A stretch of 64,000 nucleotides of DNA, taken from positions 9,822-73,821 of the forward strand of contig CAZZEH010000017.1 of assembly GCA_964653095.1 (NCBI GenBank). The letters are read 5' to 3'. Below are positions 28,583-36,992 of the stretch, in pieces; within the stretch, counting starts at the first letter, position 1, and each line of letters starts with the position of its first letter. The notes beneath the pieces were generated by a model that was not told the origin of the DNA, did no database searches, and worked only from the letters and a program-made list of their open reading frames with translations. The translations under genes were made by a program, and so were the position numbers. This stretch comes from JAMLHH01 sp964653095. Lineage in GTDB: Bacteria > Bacteroidota > Bacteroidia > Chitinophagales > JADIYW01.

Positions 28583-29287
28583 TTAAAAATTTTCTAAAAG
28601 CTTGTATCCGGTCCCGTGTACATTGACAATCGAAAGAGTTTTGTCCTGCTTTAAATATTTTCGCAATTTGGAGATAAACACATCCATACTTCTCGCAGTA
28701 AAGTAACTGTCGTCTTGCCACACGTGTTTGAGAGCAATTTCCCTTTCAAGAATGCTGTTCTTTTTTTCAAAAAACAACCGCAGGAGTTCATTTTCTTTTG
28801 TAGTCAGTTTGATTTCTGCGTCTTTAAAGTAAAGTTTTTGGTTCTTGTAGTCTAATCGGCTATTGCCGGCAGAGTATTCATCTAAAGCGGGAAGTACTTC
28901 TTTTCTTTCTACTCTTTTTAAAACAGCATTAATCTTTAGTTCCAAAACTTCCATACTAAAAGGCTTGGTGATATAATCATCGGCTCCGATAGTCAGACCT
29001 CTGATTTTATCTTCTTTCATTGATTTGGCTGTCAAAAAGACAATAGGAGTTTCGTCATCGTCTTTTCGAATTTCTTCTGCGACAGTAAAACCATCCATCT
29101 GTGGCATCATTACGTCTAAAATAACTAAGTCATACTTGCTTTTTCTGTATTCATTGAGCCCTTCAATTCCATTTTTCTTCAGGATGACAGTGTATTCCTT
29201 GTGCGACAGATATTCCTGCAAAAGCAAGCCCAAATTAGGATCATCTTCTACCAACAATATCTTTCTGCCTTTGAAATCTTTATTCAT
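28583..29287 (-). CDS. OmpR-family response regulator (RprY-like)
   Basis: 234 residues: receiver domain with DD at 15-16 and the phospho-acceptor Asp58 in DLVILDVMMPQMDG, KPF with the conserved Lys near 108, then an OmpR winged helix (KLTTKENELLRLFFEKKN ... YFTARSMDVFISKLRKYL ... NVHGTGYKL). It overlaps the 3' end of the histidine kinase gene by four bases. The kinase-first order and the sequence resemble RprX/RprY of Bacteroides. Confidence 0.93.
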   Translation of the reverse strand: MNKDFKGRKILLVEDDPNLGLLLQEYLSHKEYTVILKKNGIEGLNEYRKSKYDLVILDVMMPQMDGFTVAEEIRKDDDETPIVFLTAKSMKEDKIRGLTIGADDYITKPFSMEVLELKINAVLKRVERKEVLPALDEYSAGNSRLDYKNQKLYFKDAEIKLTTKENELLRLFFEKKNSILEREIALKHVWQDDSYFTARSMDVFISKLRKYLKQDKTLSIVNVHGTGYKLLENF

Positions 29288-30747
29288 AGTTTATTATTTT
29301 TAGGTATGTATATAATAAATGTTGTTCCTTCATTTAACTTACTTTCTACATTAATTGTTCCATTATGTGCCAGAATAACTGTTTTAACATAATTTAAGCC
29401 CAGTCCAAATCCTTTGGTTTTATGTACGTTCCCTCCGTGTACTCTATAAAACTTATCAAAAATCTTTTTTTGACTGTCTTTGCTCAGGCCTATGCCATTA
29501 TCCTGTACGGAGATGTTTATACCTTTATCTATACTGTTATAAGTTCTAATTACAATATAAGGCTTTTTGTCGTTATATTTAAGTGCATTGCTCAAAAGAT
29601 TTCTTATTGCATTTGTAATATGCATCTCATCCACCCTGTAAATGGTATCTTCCGCTTGGAATTTGGTCTCAATTACTGCTCCGTAGTCGTCGATGATAAG
29701 TTTAAAATGACTGATTATGGATAGGATGATACCGTGAATATCTCTTTCTTCTTTATTCAGCTGAACTTCTCCTTTTTCTAATCGTGCGATTTGCAAAACC
29801 TGTTCGACATGGTTGGATAATCTTTTGTTTTCTTCAAAAATTATATTGGCATATTTCAATCTATTTGAATCAATAGAGCTTATGGTACTGTCTTTCAGCA
29901 TTTCGCTGGCAATAGAAATGGTTGCAATCGGTGTTTTAAGCTCATGGGTCATGTTGTTGATAAAGTCTGTTTTCATGTCGGACAGCTTTTTTTGGCTAAA
30001 AATAATTCGGTAACTGACCAAAAAGGCGACTACAATCATGAACAGAAACAGGATGGAAGACAAAATGGGCATCAGAAAGGAAAGAACAAAGAATTTCTTT
30101 TTCTCCGGAAAAGTAATTTTCAACAGCTTATTTTCATCAAAAATACTTCTTCGAAATAGCTTAGTCGTGTATTCGGTATGGAATAATTTGCTGATATCGG
30201 CACCGGGAGAAACGTAAATGAAGTTATTGTCGGCGAATTCGGTAATCGCAAATTCAAACTTTATTTTGAGCCCGTGGTGATTTAAAACTTCCTCAATTAA
30301 AGATGTAAGCTTCTCCAAATCAACTACTTCCTCTATTGGTCTTAAAGTAATCATTTCTCTGATTAAAAGCTCCTGAAACTCCTTAATCTGTGCTCTGTAT
30401 ATTCTGTTAAATTCCCTCCTGGAAAGTTCGGTAACTTCTACGCTGTCAAAGTCGTGATGCGCTCTCAAGTGTTCCTGATTAGTACTGTCTCGTCTAATCC
30501 ATCTTTGAAACTGAATGTCGCTAAGTGAGTCTGAATGCAGTAATTCTATAAATTCTTTTATATAAGGCTGATATCCAATATGCTCAATGTTATAGGCAAT
30601 TTCTTCCATAGATTCATACACTCTCTGGTCAAAGTCCGCTTTTCTGTTTTCTACTGCTGCTTTGAGCCAAAGTGTCTGAACAGTACTGACACCCAATAGT
30701 CCAATCACTATGAGTACCAATGAGAAGCCTAATAACTGACGATTCAC
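29284..30747 (-). CDS. Membrane sensor histidine kinase (RprX-like)
   Basis: 487 residues. TM1 at about 5-28, a ~190-residue periplasmic sensor rich in charged residues, TM2 at about 223-250, then the dimerisation/H-box MTHELKTPIATISIASEML with the phospho-His near 268, and the ATP domain with the N-box RNLLSNALKYND, G1 QDNGIGL and G2 GFGLGLNYVK. No HAMP domain is obvious. Co-transcribed with the response regulator. The signal is unknown. Confidence 0.93.
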   Translation of the reverse strand: MNRQLLGFSLVLIVIGLLGVSTVQTLWLKAAVENRKADFDQRVYESMEEIAYNIEHIGYQPYIKEFIELLHSDSLSDIQFQRWIRRDSTNQEHLRAHHDFDSVEVTELSRREFNRIYRAQIKEFQELLIREMITLRPIEEVVDLEKLTSLIEEVLNHHGLKIKFEFAITEFADNNFIYVSPGADISKLFHTEYTTKLFRRSIFDENKLLKITFPEKKKFFVLSFLMPILSSILFLFMIVVAFLVSYRIIFSQKKLSDMKTDFINNMTHELKTPIATISIASEMLKDSTISSIDSNRLKYANIIFEENKRLSNHVEQVLQIARLEKGEVQLNKEERDIHGIILSIISHFKLIIDDYGAVIETKFQAEDTIYRVDEMHITNAIRNLLSNALKYNDKKPYIVIRTYNSIDKGINISVQDNGIGLSKDSQKKIFDKFYRVHGGNVHKTKGFGLGLNYVKTVILAHNGTINVESKLNEGTTFIIYIPKNNKL

Positions 30748-30927
30748 ATTCCTAAAATATAAGCTGCAATATTATTATGAAACAGATTAACATAGGTTAA
30801 CCAAAAGTAATGCATTAACCGATAATCTGCTCAAACATGATTCCAAGCATTGCGAGTGCTTTTGAACATAAGAGCCGGACACTCATTTCTTGCAGATGGT
30901 AGATAAGACAAATTATACACGATGTGC

Positions 30928-30949
30928 TATGAGATTCCTACGGAATGAC
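30928..30949 (+). repeat. 22-bp palindromic-core repeat, copy 1
   Basis: Reads tatgagattcctacggaatg plus ac; contains the inverted repeat ATTCC-TAC-GGAAT. An identical copy lies 247 bases downstream. Similar GATTC...GAATGAC units occur inside the MITE at 33887-33903. Confidence 0.75.
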
Positions 30950-31174
30950 GACCATGGAGGAAGGGGGAAGGAAATTGGCGAGGCTGCACCACACCGCCTT
31001 CCATCGACCCAAATCTGTAGTGTCATATCGTCCCGATAACCATCGGAGTAGTGAGATATCTTACTGCGGATTTCCAACTCTGCGCCACCCTTCAAGTCGT
31101 TCACCTTATCAGGCTTATCTTCAGGGTTCTGCTCCGTTTAGGGTGTCATGACAAGCTAAATGCATGCGAGCGGT

Positions 31175-31196
31175 TATGAGATTCCTACGGAATGAC
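31175..31196 (+). repeat. 22-bp palindromic-core repeat, copy 2
   Basis: Identical to 30928-30949 over all 22 bases and in the same orientation. The pair brackets about 225 bases without a gene. Confidence 0.75.
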
Positions 31197-31259
31197 CCGA
31201 ACGGGTGGTTATTATCCAAAAACGAAGTCTTGTGTCTCCGGCTTTACGTCTAAAAGACA

Positions 31260-32534
31260 CTATTTCAAATCAAAACCGATATCGGTACGGTAGTATTTAT
31301 TTTTAAATTTGATGGTTTGCGCAGCGTGGTTACTCTTGTCCAAAGCCTTGAGCCAGTCTTTGTCCATACCTGTCACTGCTAATACCCGGCCGCCATTAGT
31401 GACAATCTTACCATTTATTTCTTTTGTACCGGCATGTAGGACGAGAGCTTCCTCTATTTTATCGAGACCACTAATTTCAAAGCCTCTTTCAAAGTCCTCA
31501 GGATAACCGCCGGATGCCAGAATAACAGTGACCGCCGCTTCATCTGAGGTTTTTAGCTCCATCTTGTCTAAAGTTCCATCTGCCGTGTGTGTCATCAATT
31601 CCAGAAAATCAGATTCTATGCGGGGAAGCACTGCCTGAGCTTCAGGATCGCCCATACGACAGTTGTATTCTACGACCTTTGGGATATTGCCAGGAGTATT
31701 CATCAGACCTACATAGATAAATCCTTTATACACGATATGGTCCTTTTTCAATCCCTCTACAGTGGGTATCACAATATCTCTTTCCACCACTTCCATAATG
31801 GCATCTGTGACAAATGGAGGAGGGGAGACCGCACCCATTCCGCCAGTATTGAGTCCGGTATCGCCTTCGCCTATTCTCTTGTAATCTTTGGCCACCGGCA
31901 AAATTTTGTAGTTATCTCCATCAGAAAGGACAAAAACGGAAAATTCCAATCCTGTCATAAATTCTTCTATGACTACTTTGTTACCGGCATCGCCAAACTT
32001 TCCGTTCAGCATATTTTTAAATTCTTTTTGGGCTTCCTCTATATCGTCTAAGATTAAAACCCCTTTTCCTGCAGCCAGACCATCCGCTTTCAGGACGATA
32101 GTAGTGGTCTGCTCCGCGATATAGTCCAGACCTTCCTGCAGATTTTCTTTGGTAAACTCTCTGTAACCTGCCGTAGGGATATTGTGACGCACCATAAAAG
32201 CTTTGGAAAAAGATTTGCTGCCTTCCATCATAGCACCTTTTTGTGATGGGCCTATGACTGGGATGTGTTTCAGCTTTTCATTTTGCTCAAAATAATCATA
32301 CACACCTGCTACCAAAGGTGCTTCGGGACCGACTATTACAATGCTGATATTGTTTTCTACTGCGAAATCTCCAAGTACATCAAAATCTGTTGCGGAGATA
32401 TGGACGTTTTGACCGTATTGCGCTGTGCCGGGATTACCCGGTGCGATAAACAGTTTTTCACAGTCTTTGCTCAGTGATAATTGCCTTGCAAATGCACATT
32501 CTCTTCCTCCGGAGCCTAACAATAGAATATTCAT
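31260..32534 (-). CDS. purD: Phosphoribosylamine--glycine ligase
   Basis: 424-residue ATP-grasp enzyme of purine synthesis (GAR synthetase): 5-phosphoribosylamine + glycine + ATP to GAR. N-terminal MNILLLGSGGRECAFARQL and FIAPGNPGTAQYG, ATP-grasp VLKADGLAAGKGV, EEFMTGLEFSVF, GLNTGGMGAVSPPP and the metal-binding EYNCRMGDPEAQAVLPR are all present. Normal length. A -7 box ends four bases before the ATG. Confidence 0.97.
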   Translation of the reverse strand: MNILLLGSGGRECAFARQLSLSKDCEKLFIAPGNPGTAQYGQNVHISATDFDVLGDFAVENNISIVIVGPEAPLVAGVYDYFEQNEKLKHIPVIGPSQKGAMMEGSKSFSKAFMVRHNIPTAGYREFTKENLQEGLDYIAEQTTTIVLKADGLAAGKGVLILDDIEEAQKEFKNMLNGKFGDAGNKVVIEEFMTGLEFSVFVLSDGDNYKILPVAKDYKRIGEGDTGLNTGGMGAVSPPPFVTDAIMEVVERDIVIPTVEGLKKDHIVYKGFIYVGLMNTPGNIPKVVEYNCRMGDPEAQAVLPRIESDFLELMTHTADGTLDKMELKTSDEAAVTVILASGGYPEDFERGFEISGLDKIEEALVLHAGTKEINGKIVTNGGRVLAVTGMDKDWLKALDKSNHAAQTIKFKNKYYRTDIGFDLK

Positions 32535-32538
32535 AGTG

Positions 32539-32546
32539 CAAAGATA
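32539..32546 (-). promoter_or_regulatory. -7 box TATCTTTG immediately before purD
   Basis: Minus-strand TAnnTTTG whose last base is four bases from the purD ATG, so the transcript start would fall on or next to the start codon. Confidence 0.45.
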
Positions 32547-32695
32547 GGATATCAGCTACATTATCAGAAACTCATATTTCGTAATAAATTGTGGGAGATT
32601 TTCATCTTAAATAATTTTTGGTAAAGCTATTGTGCTGTATGACTTGTTCATTGAATTTTATTTAAAAATGATTCAAGTCTTCAATAGTAATGGTG

Positions 32696-32743
32696 TTTGT
32701 TTTCACTAAAATAGTTTATATTTATGTTGAAATGTAAACTATT
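32696..32743 (+). promoter_or_regulatory. Candidate abiE promoter embedded in a 9-bp dyad
   Basis: TTTG at 32696-32699, 17 bases, then TATATTTA (32717-32724, 7 of 8 to TAnnTTTG). The arms AATAGTTTA (32710-32718) and TAAACTATT (32735-32743) are perfect inverted repeats that bracket the -7 region. AbiEi antitoxins are known autorepressors that bind inverted repeats in their promoter, so this is a good operator candidate; the leader to the ATG at 32813 is about 80 bases. Confidence 0.5.
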
Positions 32744-32812
32744 AGTGTATTAATCTTAGTTTTTTCAAACTTTAAAGTTAAACTCATTTGAAAAAATGCA
32801 TAAAACTAAACG

Positions 32813-33589
32813 ATGAGTATAGAGAATGAAAGTAAAATAAACAGGCTTTTAAAGGACTGGCCGAAAGGAACGGTATATTTAACATCCTGGCTGATAAAGA
32901 ATGGATATTCAGCCCAGTTACTAAATCGTTATAAAAATAGTGGTTGGATTGAAAGTATTGGCGTTGGTGCTGCCAAGCGATCGGGAGATGATATTACTAT
33001 AGAAGGAGCTATGTTTGCTATCCAAAATCAAAGCAAAATTAATATTCATCTTGGCGGAAAAACAGCATTGTCTATTTTGGGGAAGTCGCATTATTTGGAA
33101 GTAGATGTAAAGAGAAAAATACTTTTTGGTGATGCAGATTCTAAATTACCTTCCTGGATAGAAAATTATCCTTGGGGATTTGAGCTTGATTTTCATCGAA
33201 CATCTTTTTTGCCTTACGATTTTGGGTTTGTTCAAAATGAATTCAATGATTTTTCTATTCGTATTTCAGGAACGGGCAGAGCAATTATGGAGTGCCTGTA
33301 TCTAACTCCTGAAAAGCAGAATTTAATAGAATGCTACGAAATAATGGAGGGATTAAATAATCTGCGTCCCGATGTAGTACAACAGTTATTAGAAAAATGC
33401 ACTTCTATCAAAGTGAAACGTTTGTTTCTATATATGGCTGATAAATCAGGGCATCCCTGGCTAAAATATTTAGATTTGAGAAAAATAGATTTGGGCAGTG
33501 GAAACAGAAGCGTAGTGAAGAACGGCGTATTTATCTCTAAATATAAACTAGTCGTACCTGAGGAGTTGGAGGTGTATGGAACATTTTAA
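32813..33589 (+). CDS. abiEi: AbiEi-type antitoxin (type IV toxin-antitoxin / abortive infection)
   Basis: 258 residues. The N-terminal region (INRLLKDWPKGTVYLTSWLI ... LLNRYKNSGWIESIG) is the winged-helix AbiEi DNA-binding domain. The rest (HLGGKTALSILGKSHY ... RISGTGRAIMECLYL ... NLRPDVVQQLLEKCTSIKVKRLFLYMA) is the AbiEi C-terminal domain. The frame is intact. It overlaps the toxin start by 14 bases, the usual abiE arrangement. Its partner toxin is a pseudogene, so this antitoxin is now an orphan and may still regulate its own promoter. Confidence 0.9.
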   Translation: MSIENESKINRLLKDWPKGTVYLTSWLIKNGYSAQLLNRYKNSGWIESIGVGAAKRSGDDITIEGAMFAIQNQSKINIHLGGKTALSILGKSHYLEVDVKRKILFGDADSKLPSWIENYPWGFELDFHRTSFLPYDFGFVQNEFNDFSIRISGTGRAIMECLYLTPEKQNLIECYEIMEGLNNLRPDVVQQLLEKCTSIKVKRLFLYMADKSGHPWLKYLDLRKIDLGSGNRSVVKNGVFISKYKLVVPEELEVYGTF

Positions 33590-34613
33590 AAAGCAAGCAG
33601 CATTATTACTTAATGTTCTTCCTGAAGTGAGTAGGGAAGAGTGTTTTGCCTTGCATGGTGGCACAGCTATCAATCTTTTCGTTCGGGAGATGCCTCGTTT
33701 GTCGATTGATATAGATTTGACGTATATTCCGATTGAGAATCGTACGCTGAGTTTTAAGAATATCAATGTAGCATTAGACAGAATTAAGAATAATATAGGA
33801 AGACATATTCCCAATACAAGAGTGATTTCGTCAAAATAATACTTTGAAACTCAATGTCGTTTAGTTAACAAAATGAATTGTTTTTAGATTCTTCCAGAAT
33901 GACATAAATCAATTCATTTTTACAACAATCGTCATGCTGGAAAGCATCTCTTCTTTCTCCAAACCCCTTAACTAAACGGCATTGCTTTAAAACTCCAAAT
34001 TTCAAATCGCGAAGCTCAAATAAAACTTGAGGTAAATCAGGGAATCCGAGGGCTGATTGATGAAGTTGAAGTAAGAAGTTTATGTAAAACTACTCAGGAA
34101 CAATTTGATGTTTTTTGCACAATGAATCTTGTCTCTTTGGGTCAATTATATGGAGGAAAGATTTGTGCGGCATTGGATAGGCAACATCCGAGAGATTTGT
34201 TTGATGTGAAGCTATTGATTGAGAATGAGGGTTTTTCTGATGAAATTAAAAGAGGATTTCTATTTGCTCTTTTGAGTAGCAGAAGGCCCATTCAAGAGAT
34301 ATTGTTTCCGCATTTTATAGATCAAAGTCAAACTTTTGCTAATCAATTTGAAGGAATGACCACACAATCTTTCACTTATAAAGATTTTGAAAATATACGT
34401 ATTGAAATCTTGAAAGTGATTCATAGTCACCTGACAAAAAAAGATAGACACTTTATTATTCAATTTGCAAAGGTTCAACCTGATTGGAGTGCATATGATT
34501 TTCAGAATTATCCTTCTGTACAATGGGAACTGCAAAATTTAGGTGAGTTGGAGCAAATAAATCCGAAAAAACATCTTGAAGAAGTTAGCTTCCTTGAAGA
34601 GAAACTTATGTAA
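33576..34613 (+). pseudogene. abiEii: AbiEii nucleotidyltransferase toxin, broken by a MITE and a frameshift
   Basis: The N-terminal part (33576-33839) has the DNA-polymerase-beta-like motif HGGTAINLF...LSIDIDLTY. One extra T near 33837 causes a stop, and a MITE with an 11-bp duplicated target then splits the gene. The C-terminal part resumes at 33996 as QISNREAQIKLEVNQ and continues with LGQLYGGKICAALDRQHP and RDLFDVKLL to the stop at 34613. Removing the MITE, one target copy and the extra T gives exactly 298 codons (297 residues), a normal AbiEii length. An ATG at 34122 could express a C-terminal fragment, but that lacks the catalytic DxD. Confidence 0.92.
33853..33984. mobile_element. MITE-like element, copy A, inserted in abiEii
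   Basis: About 132 bp, non-coding. The ends AATGTCGTTTAGTTAA and (reverse complement of the right end) AATGCCGTTTAGTTAA differ at one base. It is flanked by an imperfect 11-bp target duplication, ctttgaaactc (33842-33852) and ctttaaaactc (33985-33995). The interior carries two hairpin-like units (gattcttccagaatgac at 33887-33903, and a tcatgctgg...agcatct unit near 33930). No transposase for it is seen in the window. Confidence 0.78.
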
Positions 34614-34615
34614 AA

Positions 34616-34644
34616 AGACCTTTGCATAGTATATGCAAAGGTCT
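34616..34644. terminator. 13-bp perfect stem, 3-base loop terminator
   Basis: AGACCTTTGCATA (34616-34628), loop gta, TATGCAAAGGTCT (34632-34644), preceded by an A run and followed by an AT-rich tail. It sits between the convergent abiE locus and the LRR gene, so it can serve both strands. Confidence 0.75.
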
Positions 34645-34689
34645 CGATTTATCTTTTAAATTCTTAATTGACAAGGATAAGACAGTTCT

Positions 34690-36942
34690 TTACTGCACCA
34701 TTACTTTTTTGGTCACAGACTCACTATCAACTTCCGCTCTGATGAGATAAACACCTTTGGCGAGACTTCCTAATTGCAGCGGTATCAGATTTTGAGAAGC
34801 TGCATATTGTTTGGCAAAGACTATTTTTCCACTGATGTCCATCACGCTGATTTGTACAGGAGAAAGACTTGCGCTGTTCAGTTCTACAGAAAAGTCACCT
34901 TTGGACGGATTGGGATAGACGGACAGGCTGATGTTGCCGATTCTTTGTTTGACGGAAGTAACGGTTCTAATATTGATTTCAGAAGCCGCTTCGTTGGTTG
35001 TAATCGGCAGGTTATAATCAAAATAGATATCTGCCTGATTTTTGATACTGTCACCAATCTGTAAATGATCTTTTAACTGTATGCTGAAAGCTACGTATCC
35101 GTGTTTGTTTGGTTCGGTAAAAGGTAACTGGATATCATTGAAGATAAACTGTACTTTGTTCCCTTTGCTGATTTGAGTATGGCACTCGTGGGAGGCATCT
35201 GTAATGAGTAAAGTATTCACATCAAGAATAGTGGTGTCAATATAATCTGTCACGACTACATTTTCGGCAGGAGCCGTCCCGGTGTTCTCAAAACGAATCA
35301 GATAGTGGATAGGTTTGCCTACCAAATCCGGTGAGATAATGTCTCCTTCCAAACAGGTTTTGTCATTGGGGTCAAAGCTTCCTACGACGGTTTGATGAAG
35401 TGTAGCTATGTTGTCTTCGGGAGTCTCATCAGTTTGTGCGGTTATTTCGGCAGAAAACTCTAATACATCACCCACATGTACTGCCGGGATATCTGCCGGA
35501 GCATTGGTATGCATCGTAATCAGGACAGAGCGACTTTCAAAAGGAGCGAGGTTATCAAAATCAAAAGTAAGTTGTCCGGTTGCTGAAAGGTCAGCAGTAG
35601 GTACAGAAGAAATTACTTTTGTTCTGTCACCGTCAAAGCTGAAAGTTGCTGAGCCGCTTTGAGTAGTGGTTCCCTGATTTTTATATACTAATTTATAAGT
35701 AGCATCTGAGAATCCCGGGCGTGCTGCTTTGACAGGAATAATGTTGACTGCTAAGTCATTAAAATCACCTTTTGGTGTGATGCAGAATGTGGGGGTGGAG
35801 GGGCTTGGTAATGCAAAAACAATACTAGTCGGATTGACACTAAAATAGTTAGAGTAATCTAAAATTGGTTTAAGAATATATGAGATGTCATATAATTGAG
35901 TAGAAAAATTTCCATCAGTCCCTGTGATGATAACACCTGAATCATTCTGGTTGTAAAAGGAAATTCTAAGATTTGGAAAAGGGCTATCTAAACTATCGCA
36001 ACCATCTTTGTTTTGGTCAAGTTTTACCTGTCCATTGAAGGTGTGAAAATTTCCAGTAGAATTATCACTACAGGTTGAATTTATTACCACATCTGTATAG
36101 CCTGCATCACGAGCCAGTATTGTTAGCTTATTGATTTCTCCTGCATCAATACAAATGTATTTCAAATGAGGGACTGAATTGAAGATGTTATAGTAAGTAG
36201 GAATGTCAGTATTATTTTTTAAGAACAAACTAGTTATTGGATTATTGAAGCAGGATAAATAAAATAGATTGCTTGATCTTCTAAGGTCTAATATGTTGAT
36301 TTGATTATTATCACAATATATATCATCTATCTTTGTAAGATTGCTTAAGTCTAATTTCGTTATTTTATTGTAATTACATGTGATATCTTCTAATTGATAA
36401 AGTTGACTGACATCTAATACTGTTATTTGATTGTTTCTGCAACCTAAAAATCTAAGTTTAGAAAGATGTTGAATATCTAATATACTTATTTGGTTATAAT
36501 TGCATTGTAAATTGTAAAGATTATGGTTGTTTGCAAGATTCAATGTGGTTAGTTGATTATTACTACAATCTAAAACTTCAAGTAATGGAAGGGAATCAAC
36601 GTCTAATGTAGTTAATTCATTGAAACGGCAACTCAGATTAGTTAGTTTAGAAAGTTTGCTAATGTCCAAATTGGTTAGTTTATTATTGGAGCAATGAATA
36701 GATTGAAGATTTGTAAAGAAATTAATACCTGTTAGGTCAGAAATGTTTTTATCGCTAATGCTCAAGCCTTGTAAATCCATAGCTTCAATTTGATCAATTT
36801 CTCCATCTCCATTCTTATCGACACCTATTGCAATCAAATGATTTTTAAAGTTGCTATCTGGAATATAGATGTTCTGAGCAGAAATTTTGGTAGCCATACT
36901 TCCCACGACCAGTACAAAAGTGAAGAGTAAAGATTTTTTCAT
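34690..36942 (-). CDS. Leucine-rich-repeat surface protein with T9SS sorting domain (paralog 1)
   Basis: 750 residues. Signal peptide (LLFTFVLVVGSMATKISA), an EF-hand-like loop DKNGDGEIDQIEA near residue 44, then about eight to nine LRRs of the type LxxLxCxxNxLxxLDxS (about 60-265). A conserved module with FDPNDKTCLEGD and IHYLIRFENTGTAPAENV (DUF11/DUF7619-like, about 500-650) follows, and a C-terminal T9SS type A domain (SVYPNPSKGDFSVEL ... SVMDISGKIVF ... LAKGVYLIRAEV). Probably an exported adhesin- or binding-type protein; ligand unknown. Tandem with a paralog that has fewer repeats. Confidence 0.9.
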   Translation of the reverse strand: MKKSLLFTFVLVVGSMATKISAQNIYIPDSNFKNHLIAIGVDKNGDGEIDQIEAMDLQGLSISDKNISDLTGINFFTNLQSIHCSNNKLTNLDISKLSKLTNLSCRFNELTTLDVDSLPLLEVLDCSNNQLTTLNLANNHNLYNLQCNYNQISILDIQHLSKLRFLGCRNNQITVLDVSQLYQLEDITCNYNKITKLDLSNLTKIDDIYCDNNQINILDLRRSSNLFYLSCFNNPITSLFLKNNTDIPTYYNIFNSVPHLKYICIDAGEINKLTILARDAGYTDVVINSTCSDNSTGNFHTFNGQVKLDQNKDGCDSLDSPFPNLRISFYNQNDSGVIITGTDGNFSTQLYDISYILKPILDYSNYFSVNPTSIVFALPSPSTPTFCITPKGDFNDLAVNIIPVKAARPGFSDATYKLVYKNQGTTTQSGSATFSFDGDRTKVISSVPTADLSATGQLTFDFDNLAPFESRSVLITMHTNAPADIPAVHVGDVLEFSAEITAQTDETPEDNIATLHQTVVGSFDPNDKTCLEGDIISPDLVGKPIHYLIRFENTGTAPAENVVVTDYIDTTILDVNTLLITDASHECHTQISKGNKVQFIFNDIQLPFTEPNKHGYVAFSIQLKDHLQIGDSIKNQADIYFDYNLPITTNEAASEINIRTVTSVKQRIGNISLSVYPNPSKGDFSVELNSASLSPVQISVMDISGKIVFAKQYAASQNLIPLQLGSLAKGVYLIRAEVDSESVTKKVMVQ

Positions 36943-36992
36943 GTCGTTTCTTTTAACTTGTTTGAAAGTTAAGAAGAATATGTTTTGATTAT

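Larger units (their letters stand above)
30748..31259. other. Gene-free stretch with two 22-bp direct repeats
   Basis: 512 bases between the histidine kinase and purD without a credible gene. A 63-codon minus-strand ORF at 30913-31104 overlaps one repeat and has no recognisable feature. Two identical 22-bp repeats are present (30928-30949 and 31175-31196). The interval between them is noticeably more GC-rich than its surroundings. Confidence 0.6.

Noticed and set aside
30913..31104. 63-residue minus-strand ORF in the repeat-bearing gap
   Set aside because: Overlaps one 22-bp repeat, no signal, domain or ribosome-binding site, and low-complexity ends; treated as non-coding.
30928..31196. CRISPR array
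   Set aside because: Only two repeat copies 247 bp apart with no regular spacers or cas genes.
31587..32051. 154-residue ORF antisense to purD
   Set aside because: Shadow of an unambiguous purD; no recognisable feature.
34122..34613. Separate small gene from ATG 34122
   Set aside because: It is the C-terminal part of abiEii, continuous with codons upstream of the ATG once the MITE is removed.
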